Below, one piece after another: positions 35,772 to 44,755 of a DNA stretch of 64,000 nt. The notes below the pieces were generated by a model. That model ran no database searches, had not been told where the DNA came from, and worked only from the letters and a program-made list of their open reading frames with translations. Source of the DNA: JBFMFH01 sp964481395 (GTDB taxonomy: Bacteria; Acidobacteriota; Vicinamibacteria; Vicinamibacterales; JAKQTR01); NCBI GenBank assembly GCA_964481395.1, contig CAYZYG010000012.1:6704-70703 (forward strand). The letters are read 5' to 3'. The position numbers and the translations under genes were made by a program. The first letter of the stretch is position 1; the number at the start of each line of letters is the position of its first letter.

Positions 35772-35891
35772 GGTTCACCCTCCTCGAGTCTGACGGGGAC
35801 GCCGCTCCTCCGAGCGGCGCTCGTGTACGCACGAAGGCGGCAGGAGCCGGAGCCTCGTTGCGGCCTCGTGGCTACCTACCGCCCTCAGATC

Positions 35892-35968
35892 TGGTCGGGA
35901 TGACTGGATTCGAACCAGCGACCCCCTGAACCCCATTCAGGTGCGCTACCAGGCTGCGCTACATCCCG
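35892..35968 (-). tRNA. tRNA-Pro (GGG)
   Basis: 77 bases on the minus strand. The acceptor CGGGATG (from 35968) pairs with CATCCCG (ending 35896), followed by A and CCA (35894-35892). The anticodon stem CCTGA/TCAGG encloses ATGGGGT, giving anticodon GGG. The T-loop GGTTCGAATCC is standard. Confidence 0.97.
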
Positions 35969-35972
35969 GAAC

Positions 35973-36476
35973 TTACGACCTTCCCTTGCTTTTCCGTCGC
36001 GAGGGCCGCTTCGGCGGCCAGCTCTGCGTTCTTCCCCGCTCGCCGTCGAGGTCCGGCAACGCCGCCTGGACCCCCTCCGCTCGCTGCGGCTCCCCGCCGG
36101 TCGATTCTCGCCGGTCGGACGAGAGCCACTCGTGCAACGCCCGCAACTCCTGTCGAATGGCCGCCAGTCTCGCCCGGGTATCTCCGTCGACGAGTTGCGC
36201 GTCGTCTTCGTCGAGGGGGCGACCCTCCCCTTCTATCCTGCGTCGGGCGCCGGCAAGCGTCAAGCCTTCGCCAAAGACCAGTTCGCGGATCCTGAGCACG
36301 CGTTCCACGTCCGAGCGGCGGTACACGCGCGGCGAACCGGCGGCGCGCTGGATACCGAGGCCGGGGAACTCGACCTCCCACGACCGTAACACGTAGGGCT
36401 GCAGGCTCGCGATCTCGCAGACCTCGGACGGCTTGAACCACTCCCGGTCTGGAATCTCCACGCGGGTCTCAGCCAC
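35973..36476 (-). CDS. MerR-family transcriptional regulator
   Basis: 167 residues from a GTG at 36476. The winged-helix domain is FKPSEVCEIASLQPYVLRSW (about 13-32), then SPRVYRRSDVERVLRIREL and FGEGLTLAGARRRI. This subgroup (HTH MerR without effector domain) is often found near ihf/HU genes. A short helix and a basic C-terminal tail follow. It ends four bases from the tRNA-Pro. Targets unknown. Confidence 0.8.
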   Translation of the reverse strand: MAETRVEIPDREWFKPSEVCEIASLQPYVLRSWEVEFPGLGIQRAAGSPRVYRRSDVERVLRIRELVFGEGLTLAGARRRIEGEGRPLDEDDAQLVDGDTRARLAAIRQELRALHEWLSSDRRESTGGEPQRAEGVQAALPDLDGERGRTQSWPPKRPSRRKSKGRS

Positions 36477-36636
36477 GGATCCTTCGAGAGTATAGCACGC
36501 CGCTCTGCGTCTCAGGCCGACCCGTCGCCGCACGCGCCACGCGCGGACCCGCGCGCGGGCGTCCGAACCTGCCCGGCCGCTCAACCCTCAGTCGTGAGGG
36601 TACAAGGGACGTCACTGTTCTCCCACATCGAGGGAG

Positions 36637-38073
36637 TCAAGAACGCGATCGCCGCGCCGACCGCGACCTCACCTCGATGCGAATGGGTGTCCCCTCGAAC
36701 CCGAACGAGTCTCGCAACTGGTTAATCAGAAAGCGCTCGTACGAAAAGTGGAAGGTCGTCGCCACGTTCGTGAAGAACACGAAGCGGGGCGGCGCCACTC
36801 CAACCTGGGTGGCATACAGCACACGGACCTCGCGCCGGCCGGGACTCGCCGGAGGATGCGCTGCAGTCACGGCCTCGACAAACCGGTTCAGCTCGGAGGT
36901 CGTGATCCGGCGATGACGTGCGGCCGCCACGCGGGCGACCGTCTCCAGCACCCGGGGTACGCGTTCCCCCGTGACCGCCGAGACGTGCAACAGAGGAGCG
37001 TACTCGAGGAACTTCATCTTCCGGCGCAGCTCCTCGTCGAACACCGAACCGGCGTCGGGCCCCCTCCCTTTCATCAGATCCCACTTGTTTGCTGCCACAA
37101 CCAGGCCGCGCCCGGCCTTGTCGGCCTCGCCGGCGACTGCAGCGTCCTGATCCGCGACGCCTTCGGCGGCGTCGAGCACCAGCACGACGACGTCGGCCCG
37201 GGCGATGGCGCGCTTCGCCTGAAGCACGCTGACGGCCTCCACGGTCCCGGAGCGTGCCACGCGTCCTGGCCGGCGGATACCAGCAGTATCGACAATACGA
37301 AAGGACCTGCCGTGCCACGCCAGCACGACATCAATAGCGTCTCGGGTGGTGCCGGGCATGTCGCTGACGAGCACACGCTCCTCGCGCAGCAACCGGTTCA
37401 CGAGCGAGGACTTGCCGACGTTCGGTCGGCCGACGATCGCAACGGCGACCTCCACCGGGCCGTCGGGTACCTGTCCGTCCGCATCGCCCGAGCCATGCGG
37501 GCCGTCCGCGTCTGGCGCGTCCGGACGACCCGTCTCTCCGCCGGCCGACGAACCGCGGGGGGCGGCCTGTTTGGCCATGCGCGCCACGATGAGGTCCAGC
37601 AGATCGCCCACGCCCAGCCCGTGTTCCGCGGAGACTTCGACGGCGTCTTCGAATCCCAGCCGGTAGAACTCCAGGGACCCAGCCCGCGACCGGCGGTCAT
37701 CGGCCTTGTTGATGGCCAGCACCGCCGGCTTGCCCGCCGCGCGGATTGCGGCAGCCACGTCGTCGTCAGCCGGCAGGTGCCCCTCGACGGCATCCACCAC
37801 GAAGACCACGAGATCGGCGCTGGCGATGGCCTGCCGGCCTTTCTCGACGACCAGGGCGTGCAGGGGATCCTGGCTGGCTCCGAACATGCCGCCGGTATCA
37901 GTGAGCTGGAAGCCGTACTGCTGCCAACTCGCCCGCTGCGTGATGACGTCGCGCGTGGTCCCGGGCAGCGGGGCCACGATCGCGCGGCGTGATCCGGCGA
38001 TCCTGTTGAACAGCGTCGACTTGCCGACGTTGGGCCGGCCGACGAGCACGACCGCCGGTAGTCTGCGACTCAC
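36637..38073 (-). CDS. der: Ribosome-assembly GTPase Der (EngA)
   Basis: 478 residues with two tandem GTPase domains, the hallmark of Der. G1 motifs are GRPNVGKSTLFN (12-23) and GRPNVGKSSLVN (about 217-228). DTGG and DTAG are G3, NKAD and NKWD are G4. A KH-like domain follows (FHFSYERFLINQLRDSFGF). An Asp/Gly-rich linker of about 40 residues between the domains is longer than usual. Needed for 50S subunit maturation. Confidence 0.96.
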   Translation of the reverse strand: MSRRLPAVVLVGRPNVGKSTLFNRIAGSRRAIVAPLPGTTRDVITQRASWQQYGFQLTDTGGMFGASQDPLHALVVEKGRQAIASADLVVFVVDAVEGHLPADDDVAAAIRAAGKPAVLAINKADDRRSRAGSLEFYRLGFEDAVEVSAEHGLGVGDLLDLIVARMAKQAAPRGSSAGGETGRPDAPDADGPHGSGDADGQVPDGPVEVAVAIVGRPNVGKSSLVNRLLREERVLVSDMPGTTRDAIDVVLAWHGRSFRIVDTAGIRRPGRVARSGTVEAVSVLQAKRAIARADVVVLVLDAAEGVADQDAAVAGEADKAGRGLVVAANKWDLMKGRGPDAGSVFDEELRRKMKFLEYAPLLHVSAVTGERVPRVLETVARVAAARHRRITTSELNRFVEAVTAAHPPASPGRREVRVLYATQVGVAPPRFVFFTNVATTFHFSYERFLINQLRDSFGFEGTPIRIEVRSRSARRSRS

Positions 38074-38170
38074 TCGTGTGTCCTCCTCCAGCCGAGGCGC
38101 TCCATGATAGTGCCATTCGGGGCTCCCTCGCCGCCCTTCTCCGCGGCCGCACCGGGCGCTTGCTCTCGGC

Positions 38171-38199
38171 TTGACAGGCTAAGTATCGGTATTTATGAT
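38171..38199 (+). promoter_or_regulatory. Consensus sigma-70 promoter of the HU/IHF gene
   Basis: TTGACA (38171-38176), a 17-base spacer and TATGAT (38194-38199): a near-perfect housekeeping promoter, with its expected start about 30 bases before the ATG at 38236. The surrounding DNA is unusually AT-rich for this window. Confidence 0.8.
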
Positions 38200-38235
38200 A
38201 GTTAGCAACCGCTACCCGTGGAGAACGGTCGGCAC

Positions 38236-38505
38236 ATGATCAAAGTCGACATCGTCAACGAGGTCGCCCAGCTCGCCGACATCACGAAGGTTAAGGCCGA
38301 ACTCGCCGTCGATGCGGTCTTCGACGCCATGCGGCTGTCCATGCAGCGTGGGGAGCGTATCGAGCTGCGGGGGTTTGGGGTGTTCCAGGTGAAGCCCCGG
38401 AAGCGTGGGATCGGCCGGAACCCTCGAACGGGCCGCGAGGTCAAAATTCCTCCCGGCCGGACCATCAGGTTCAAGCCTGGCAAGGACCTCCAGGAAATCA
38501 CCTGA
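38236..38505 (+). CDS. HU/IHF-family DNA-binding protein
   Basis: 89 residues from the ATG at 38236; a GTG at 38218 would add six residues. MIKVDIVNEVAQLADITKVK begins the helical dimer part. IELRGFGVFQVKPRKRGIGR and NPRTGREVKIPPGRTIRFKP form the beta-arms that grip DNA. HU versus IHF cannot be separated safely. Nucleoid-associated protein bending DNA. Strong promoter at 38171. Confidence 0.92.
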   Translation: MIKVDIVNEVAQLADITKVKAELAVDAVFDAMRLSMQRGERIELRGFGVFQVKPRKRGIGRNPRTGREVKIPPGRTIRFKPGKDLQEIT

Positions 38506-38531
38506 GTCTGCTGTCGCACCGAGTCGTCCAC

Positions 38532-39551
38532 GTGTCGGATTCGAATCCCATCTTGGGCGCGAACCACGCCCGCCCGGCAGACCCAGGCTCGGTGTCGTCC
38601 CCGCTTCCGCCAGCCGCGCTAATCGACCTGCGCGAGCGGCCTGGGATGGCTCCACGACCTCCCGCGGATCGCCTCTGGCTCCATGCGCTGCTGTTCGTAG
38701 CCACGCTGGGTACGACCACGCTCGTCGGCGGCTATCACTGGCTGGCCTTCGCGGCCGGGTTCACGGACAACGTTCCCGATCTGCCGGCCGGTGCGTTCCT
38801 GGTCCGGGGACTCTGGTACTCGGTGACGATCCTCGCGATTCTGGGTGCGCACGAAGCGGGCCATTACATGGCCTGCCGCTACTACGGCATCAGTGCATCT
38901 CTGCCCTATTTCCTCCCGATTCCATTCCCGCTGACGGGCACCGCCGGGGCGTTCATCCGCATCCGGCAGCCGATCGCCTCGAAACGGGCCCTCTTCGACA
39001 TCGGGATTGCCGGTCCGCTCGCCGGGTTCGTCGTCGCGGTGCCGGCGCTGTTCCTGGGGGTTGGCCTGTCGAACGTGGCCAGGCTCCCGCCGGAGTTCTC
39101 AGGTCTCGAACTCGGCGAGCCGCTCCTGTTCCAGATGGCCGCCCGCCTGGTCTGGAGCGAGGTGCCCGACGGGTATTCGATCAACCTGCATCCGATGGCC
39201 TTCGCCGCCTGGTTCGGGCTGCTCGCGACGGCGCTGAACCTCTTCCCGATCGGGCAGTTCGACGGCGGTCACATCAGCTACGCGGCCCTCGGACGAAAGT
39301 CCGCGTTCGTGACGCTGGCAGCCGTCGGCGGAGCGATGGGACTCGCGCTCTACTCGTCGAGCTGGATCGTCTGGACGCTGCTCGCGGTCGTTCTGCTCTT
39401 CGCGTTCGGATGGCGCCACCCGCCGACGTACGACGAAGATGTGCCCCTCGATCCCACGCGGCGCTGGCTGGCGCTCGCGGCGCTCATCGTGCTGATTCTC
39501 TGCTTCACACCCGCACCGATCGAGCCGCTCGACCTCGTGCAGCCGCAGTAG
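38532..39551 (+). CDS. Site-2 protease family (M50) membrane metallopeptidase
   Basis: 339 residues with six or more membrane helices. Zinc ligands are in LGAHEAGHYMACRYYG (HExxH at about 106-110) and LNLFPIGQFDGGH (the conserved Asp, about residue 245). PLTGTAGAFIRI and DIGIAGPLAGF are family motifs. It cuts membrane-embedded substrates such as anti-sigma factors; its target here is unknown. GTG start, 26 bases after the HU gene. Confidence 0.88.
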   Translation: MSDSNPILGANHARPADPGSVSSPLPPAALIDLRERPGMAPRPPADRLWLHALLFVATLGTTTLVGGYHWLAFAAGFTDNVPDLPAGAFLVRGLWYSVTILAILGAHEAGHYMACRYYGISASLPYFLPIPFPLTGTAGAFIRIRQPIASKRALFDIGIAGPLAGFVVAVPALFLGVGLSNVARLPPEFSGLELGEPLLFQMAARLVWSEVPDGYSINLHPMAFAAWFGLLATALNLFPIGQFDGGHISYAALGRKSAFVTLAAVGGAMGLALYSSSWIVWTLLAVVLLFAFGWRHPPTYDEDVPLDPTRRWLALAALIVLILCFTPAPIEPLDLVQPQ

Positions 39552-39582
39552 GCGCGGCTGCGCGTCCCCGCTGGCCGCCAGT

Positions 39583-42087
39583 TCAGAGGACGGACATCGG
39601 GTCTACGTCGATGGTGACGCGACGCCGCCAGTCCGGGCGTTCGGCAATCGCCGCCAGCAGGGCCCTGCGCATCTCGGTCCGTGCAGCAGGTTTCCCCTTG
39701 AGGAAGAACTGGGCGCGGTGCTCTCCCCGCAGGCGCGCCAGCGGAGCGGGTGCCGGACCCAGGACCTGGAAGAGCCCGGGCCTGGACGCGAGTGTCGCGA
39801 TGCGGGTCACCAGTTCGCGGGCCGTGTCCATGGCGGCGCTGAACGAGCTTCCCCGGACGATCCCGTTCACGAGCGCGACCAGCGGCGGGTACCGCATGGC
39901 CCGCCGGTAGTGCAGCTCTTCCTCGAAGAAGGCCGCGTAGTCCTGAGCGCAGGCGTGGCGGATGCTGTAATGATCCGGGTAGAGCGTCTGGACGACGGCC
40001 TGTCCCGGCATGTCGCCCCGCCCGGCCCGCCCGACCACCTGTGTCAGGAGCTGGAACGTCCGCTCGGCAGCGCGGAAGTCGGCCAACCCGAGGCCCACGT
40101 CCGCCGAGATGACCCCGACCAGCGTGACGCGCGGGAAATCGTGCCCCTTGGCGATCATCTGCGTACCGACCAGCACGTCGAGGTCCCCGGCGGCGAATCG
40201 TGCGAGCACATCGGTCAGCGCGCCCCGTTTCCTGACGGCATCACGGTCGAGCCTGCCCACCCGCGCGTCGGGGAATGCCCCGCGGACTTCCGCTTCGACC
40301 CGTTCCGTCCCGAAGCCCAGTTGCTCGAGATACGGGCCGCCGCAGGACGGGCAGATCCGCGGCACGCGCCGGCTGAAGTTGCAGTAGTGGCAGACCGCCG
40401 TGCCCCGGCCGTGAACGACGAGTGAGACGTCGCAGTTCGGGCACTGGACGGTGCCGCCGCATTGGCGGCAGAAGACGGATGTGGAGAATCCCCGGCGGTT
40501 GAGGAGGAGCAGGACCTGCTCCCGCTGCGCCAGTCTCGATCCGACCGTCTCGATCATCGTCGCGCTCAGGATGGTACCGGGACCCGCGGATGCGTATTCC
40601 TCGCGCATGTTCACCGTGGACACCCGGGCCAGCGGGCGGTCGAGCACGCGTCGGTCGAGCGCGACGAGTTCGTACCGCCCGCTGCGCGCGTGATGGAACG
40701 ACTCGAGCGATGGCGTGGCTGAGCCGAGCAGGGCCATCGCCCCGGCGTCGCGCGCCCGGACGACGGCCACATCCCGGGCGTTGTAGCGTGGCGTCTCCTC
40801 CTGCTTGTACGATCCATCGTGCTCCTCGTCGACGACGAGAAAACCGAGGCTCGGCACCGGCGCGAAGACCGCGGAGCGCGTCCCGACGACCACGTCGACG
40901 GCGCCGCGGCGGATCCGCTGCCACTGGTCGTGCCGCTCACCGTCGGACATCGCACTGTGCTGGATGGCCACCCGCCCGCCGAAGCGCGCGCGGAACAGGC
41001 CGGCCATCGCCGGCGTCAGGGCAATCTCCGGCACCAGGACGATGGCCTGCCGCCCCTGCGCCTGCGTGCGCGCGGCGAGTCGCAGGTAGACTTCCGTCTT
41101 CCCGCTGCCGGTCACGCCGTGGAGCAGCGCGACGCGGAATCTGGCTTCGTCGAGCAGGCCGGAGAGCCGTTCCAGGCCCCGTTCCTGCTCCCCGGTGAGC
41201 ACCAGCTCCTCGGTGCCGCCTCTGGAGACGTCGCGCCCCCAAGGCCCGGCGAACGGATCCCGCTCCACGGTCTGCCTTCGCACGACCAGCAGCCCGCGGA
41301 GGGCCAGGCGGTGCAGGGAATCCACCGCGAGACGCCGTTCTCGCAGGTCGCTCGTCGACAGTCCGTCCGGGGCACCTGCGAGCGCCCGGAGCATGTCACG
41401 CTGGCGGTGGCCGAGGCCCTCCACCTCCCGCCCCTCCTTCAGGGCATCGGCCAGGGCGTGGCCTTCCGGCGTCAGGTCCGCCACGCGAACGGTCCGATAG
41501 GCCATGCGCTGGCCACCGAGCACCTGGGACAGCTCGACGAGGCCGGCCCCTTCGAGAGACCGGAGGACCCAGCCGCCCGCGGCATGCACCTTCGCGGGCA
41601 GCGTAACGGCCAGTCGCGAACGGAACGTCGAGACCGGCAGGCTCTTTCCGGCAGCGAGCACGCGCAGGCCGGCCGCCTGCAGATGACTCAGGCCACCCAT
41701 CTCCTCCGAGGCGAGGCGCCTGCGCCCCTCGTCGGTCAACGTCACGACCCGGCGGCTCTCCACCCAGGCCATGGGAGGCGCGGCAGCCGCCAGTGCTTCG
41801 CCCGGACCACACGCGTAGTACTCGGCGACCCACAAGGCCAGCTCGACGATCGACGCGGGCAGATACGATCCGTCGTCGAGTAAATCGAGAATGTCCCGCA
41901 GGTCTCTGCCGTCAGGTGGAGACGCCTCAGTGGTTGCGACGCCGACCACGCAACCGGTCAGCTTCCTCGTGCCCAGGGGAACCAGGACCCGGGCTCCCGT
42001 CTGGGGGGTCGGGAACTCCTCGGGGACGCGGTAGCTGAGGAGGCCAAGGTGCGGCACCGGCACCGCAACGGAGGCGACGCGAGCCAT
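39583..42087 (-). CDS. priA: Primosomal protein N' (replication restart helicase)
   Basis: 834 residues. The N-terminal PriA domain (VPVPHLGLLSYRVPEEF) binds the fork. Walker A is HGVTGSGKTEVYLRL, DEEH is Walker B (DEEHDGSYKQEE), and the QxVGRAGRG box is present. The zinc site is CRQCGGTVQCPNC and CHYCNFSRRVPRICPSCG. PriA reloads the replisome at stalled forks. Downstream on the strand nothing overlaps; the uracil-glycosylase gene is upstream by four bases. Confidence 0.96.
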   Translation of the reverse strand: MARVASVAVPVPHLGLLSYRVPEEFPTPQTGARVLVPLGTRKLTGCVVGVATTEASPPDGRDLRDILDLLDDGSYLPASIVELALWVAEYYACGPGEALAAAAPPMAWVESRRVVTLTDEGRRRLASEEMGGLSHLQAAGLRVLAAGKSLPVSTFRSRLAVTLPAKVHAAGGWVLRSLEGAGLVELSQVLGGQRMAYRTVRVADLTPEGHALADALKEGREVEGLGHRQRDMLRALAGAPDGLSTSDLRERRLAVDSLHRLALRGLLVVRRQTVERDPFAGPWGRDVSRGGTEELVLTGEQERGLERLSGLLDEARFRVALLHGVTGSGKTEVYLRLAARTQAQGRQAIVLVPEIALTPAMAGLFRARFGGRVAIQHSAMSDGERHDQWQRIRRGAVDVVVGTRSAVFAPVPSLGFLVVDEEHDGSYKQEETPRYNARDVAVVRARDAGAMALLGSATPSLESFHHARSGRYELVALDRRVLDRPLARVSTVNMREEYASAGPGTILSATMIETVGSRLAQREQVLLLLNRRGFSTSVFCRQCGGTVQCPNCDVSLVVHGRGTAVCHYCNFSRRVPRICPSCGGPYLEQLGFGTERVEAEVRGAFPDARVGRLDRDAVRKRGALTDVLARFAAGDLDVLVGTQMIAKGHDFPRVTLVGVISADVGLGLADFRAAERTFQLLTQVVGRAGRGDMPGQAVVQTLYPDHYSIRHACAQDYAAFFEEELHYRRAMRYPPLVALVNGIVRGSSFSAAMDTARELVTRIATLASRPGLFQVLGPAPAPLARLRGEHRAQFFLKGKPAARTEMRRALLAAIAERPDWRRRVTIDVDPMSVL

Positions 42088-42091
42088 CGAT

Positions 42092-42871
42092 CTACCGCGG
42101 CTGCGCGCGCAGGTCGGCCAGCATGTCGCGGACCTTCTGCATGTCCTCCCACACCTCGCGCTTGCGTTCCGGGCTCCGGAGCAGGTACGCCGGGTGGAAG
42201 GTCGGGACCAGCCTCGCGTCGCCGTAGCGGTAGACTCGCCCTCGCAGTTTGGTAATGGGGTCTTTCGTTCGCAGGAGCGTCTGCGCCGCGAAGGTTCCCA
42301 GCGCGACGATGACCAGGGGGCGAATCGCGCGCACCTGTCTCAGCAGGTAGGGCTCGCAGGCGGCGATTTCGTCGGGCTCCGGGTTCCGGTTGCCGGGCGG
42401 CCGGCACTTGACGACGTTGGCGATGTACACCTCGTCCCGCGTGAGGCCGATCGCCTGGATGATGCGCGTGAGCAGCTGTCCCGCGCGTCCGACGAAGGGG
42501 ATGCCCTGGACGTCCTCGTCATGGCCCGGGCCCTCACCCACGAACATCAAATCGGCGGTTGGGCTTCCGACCCCGAAGACGACCTGCGTGCGACCGAGCC
42601 CGTGGAGTTTGCAGTGACGGCAGTCGGGACCGATTTCCACACGGATGTCGTCGAGGCTTTCCCCGGCGCGATTCGACCGGACGGGATCGCCCGCCGGCGG
42701 GGGCGCAGCGATGTCGCCTTCCGCGGCGGGAGGGCTCGGCCGATCCTCTTCCGCCCTCCCGTCGGTGTCTCGCCGCCGCCACTCGGGCGCCCGGCTCACA
42801 CCAGCCGCCCCCATCTCGGCGAAGAATCGGAGGTGCTCCCGAACCTCGTCGCGGTCGTTCGGGTGCATCAC
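42092..42871 (-). CDS. udg: Family-4 uracil-DNA glycosylase (4Fe-4S)
   Basis: 259 residues. The glycosylase core starts near residue 75: C-x2-C in DCRHCKLHG, the active-site GEGPGHDEDVQGIPFVGRAG, CRPPGNRNPEPDEIAACEPYL, and HPAYLLRSPE at the end. The four cysteines suit the Fe-S cluster of family 4. The usual GEAPG is GEGPG here, a common variant. About 75 extra N-terminal residues, charged and Pro-rich, look disordered. Repairs uracil from cytosine deamination, which matters in high-GC DNA. Confidence 0.9.
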   Translation of the reverse strand: MMHPNDRDEVREHLRFFAEMGAAGVSRAPEWRRRDTDGRAEEDRPSPPAAEGDIAAPPPAGDPVRSNRAGESLDDIRVEIGPDCRHCKLHGLGRTQVVFGVGSPTADLMFVGEGPGHDEDVQGIPFVGRAGQLLTRIIQAIGLTRDEVYIANVVKCRPPGNRNPEPDEIAACEPYLLRQVRAIRPLVIVALGTFAAQTLLRTKDPITKLRGRVYRYGDARLVPTFHPAYLLRSPERKREVWEDMQKVRDMLADLRAQPR

Positions 42872-44103
42872 GCGCCCTCGGCCCCCGCGTCGGGGCGGAC
42901 GGCCTCGGCCGCGAGATGCCGCTCGACGCGATCGAGAATCGCGGCGGCCACCGCAGCCTTGGACTGGAGCGGCAAAGCTTCTGTCCAGTCTGGCCCCACG
43001 AGGGTCACGCGATTCGTGTCGACCTCGAATCCAGCGCCAGGCTCCAGCACGTCGTTGGCCGCGATGAAGTCGACCTGCTTGGACGCGAGCTTCTCCCTCG
43101 CGCGCGGCACGGGGTCGCCCGTTTCGGCGGCGAAGCCCACGAGAACTGGAGGTCCACCGCCGCGCCCGGCACGCCAGGCGCCGAGTTCGGCGAGGATATC
43201 GGGCGTACGGGTCAGCGCCAGGGTCATGTCGCCGGGCCGCTTCGTGATCTTCGACGGTGACCGCGTGTCCGGGCGGTAATCGGCGACGGCGGCCGCCATG
43301 ATGACCACATCGGCGTCGCCTGCGCGCGCGGTCACGGCGTCGCGCATCTCGACGGCGCTTCGCACGCGCACGAGTTCGTGGACGGCGGGAGGGTCGATCG
43401 CGATTGGCCCGGCGATGAGCCTCACGGACGCGCCGCGCCGCGCCGCTTCGCCCGCGATCGCAAGCCCCATCCGTCCGCTGGACCGGTTGCCGATGTAGCG
43501 CACGGGGTCAAGATCCTCGAACGTCGGCCCCGCGGTCACGATGACGCAGCGCCGGTCGAGGGTGCGCCGGGGATGGACGATGGCGTCCGCGGCCTCGACG
43601 ATGTCCGCTGGCTCCGCGAGACGGCCCTTGCCCACCCACCCACAGGCGAGATAGCCGGAGCCCGGCTGGACCATGGCGACGCCGCGGGACTCGAGCGTCC
43701 TCAGGTTGGCCGCCACGGCCGGGTGCTCCAGCATGTGCGTGTTCATGGCCGGGGCAAGCAGGACGGGAGCCTTCGTGGCGAGGTACAGGGCGGACAGGAA
43801 GTCATCGGCGATGCCATTCGCAAACTTGCCGATGATGTTCGCGGTGGCCGGTGCGACCAGCAGAAGTGCGATCGAACTCGCGAGCGAAATGTGTTCGATG
43901 TCCGCGTTCGCGCCTGGCGTCCACTGGGACGTCACGACCCGGCGGCGGGTGATGGCCTCGAAGGTAACCGGCCCGACAAAACGGCGTGCGTTGCGGGTCA
44001 TGACCGCCACGACGTCGTGGCCACGCTGCTGGAGTCCGCGAGCGACTTCGACGGCCTTGTAGGCGCCGATTCCGCCGCTCACACCCAGGGCAATCAGGGC
44101 CAT
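42868..44103 (-). CDS. coaBC: Bifunctional CoaBC (phosphopantothenoylcysteine synthase/decarboxylase)
   Basis: 411 residues. The CoaC half has ALGVSGGIGAYKAVEVARGL, the catalytic His/Asn region APAMNTHMLEHPA and GYLACGWVGKGRLAEP. The CoaB half has ILVTAGPT-like VIVTAGPTFEDLDPVRYIGN, then SSGRMGLAIAGEA, ADYRPD and KITKRPGDMTLAL. It makes 4'-phosphopantetheine for CoA. Its stop overlaps the start of the uracil-glycosylase gene by four bases. Confidence 0.95.
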   Translation of the reverse strand: MALIALGVSGGIGAYKAVEVARGLQQRGHDVVAVMTRNARRFVGPVTFEAITRRRVVTSQWTPGANADIEHISLASSIALLLVAPATANIIGKFANGIADDFLSALYLATKAPVLLAPAMNTHMLEHPAVAANLRTLESRGVAMVQPGSGYLACGWVGKGRLAEPADIVEAADAIVHPRRTLDRRCVIVTAGPTFEDLDPVRYIGNRSSGRMGLAIAGEAARRGASVRLIAGPIAIDPPAVHELVRVRSAVEMRDAVTARAGDADVVIMAAAVADYRPDTRSPSKITKRPGDMTLALTRTPDILAELGAWRAGRGGGPPVLVGFAAETGDPVPRAREKLASKQVDFIAANDVLEPGAGFEVDTNRVTLVGPDWTEALPLQSKAAVAAAILDRVERHLAAEAVRPDAGAEGA

Positions 44104-44116
44104 GGCTGCTCTCCTC

Positions 44117-44755
44117 TCACGCTCCCGGCGCGCCGATATCCTCGGCGATGCGCCTGCCGACGTCAGCCATCGCCTCCTGGCGCTGGCGTTCGGCCAGCAC
44201 GATTGCGGCCACCAGGTCCACGCTTCGGTCCAGATCGTCGTTCACGACGAGGTAGTCGTACTCCGCATAGGCCTGGATCTCCTCCCGTGCCGTGTCCAGC
44301 CGACGGCGGATGACGTCTGCGCTGTCGAGATTCCGGTGACGCAGCCGGCTCTCGAGCTCAGCCGCCGACGGAGGCAGCAGGAAGATCGACACCGACGGCA
44401 CGCGCTGGCGCCTGACGTTGCGTCCTCCCTGGACGTCGATGACGAGGAGCACGTCGTCGCCCTCGGCCAGAAGCCGCTCGGTGTCGACGAGCGAGGTGCC
44501 GTACAGGTGGCCGAACACGTCCGCCCACTCGAGGAACTGGCTGCCGGCGATCATCGCCTCGAACCGCTCGCGGGTCACGAAGTGGTAGTGCTCGCCGTCC
44601 ACTTCCCCGCCGCGTGCGCGACGGCTGGTGTACGACACCGAGCGGCGGATCCGCGGTACTCGTGCCGCCAACCGGTCGGCCACGCTGGTCTTGCCGGTGC
44701 CCGATGGCGCCGACAGGATGAACAGCCGCCCGCGCGCTGCGTCCCTACTCGACAT
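44117..44755 (-). CDS. gmk: Guanylate kinase
   Basis: 212 residues. P-loop LSAPSGTGKTSVADRL (14-29), GMP-binding SVSYTSRRARGGEVDGEHYH, and VLLVIDVQGGRNVR. Converts GMP to GDP. The gene overlaps yicC by 11 bases, the common yicC-gmk arrangement. rpoZ, often found between gmk and coaBC, is absent; only 13 bases separate them. Confidence 0.96.
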   Translation of the reverse strand: MSSRDAARGRLFILSAPSGTGKTSVADRLAARVPRIRRSVSYTSRRARGGEVDGEHYHFVTRERFEAMIAGSQFLEWADVFGHLYGTSLVDTERLLAEGDDVLLVIDVQGGRNVRRQRVPSVSIFLLPPSAAELESRLRHRNLDSADVIRRRLDTAREEIQAYAEYDYLVVNDDLDRSVDLVAAIVLAERQRQEAMADVGRRIAEDIGAPGA

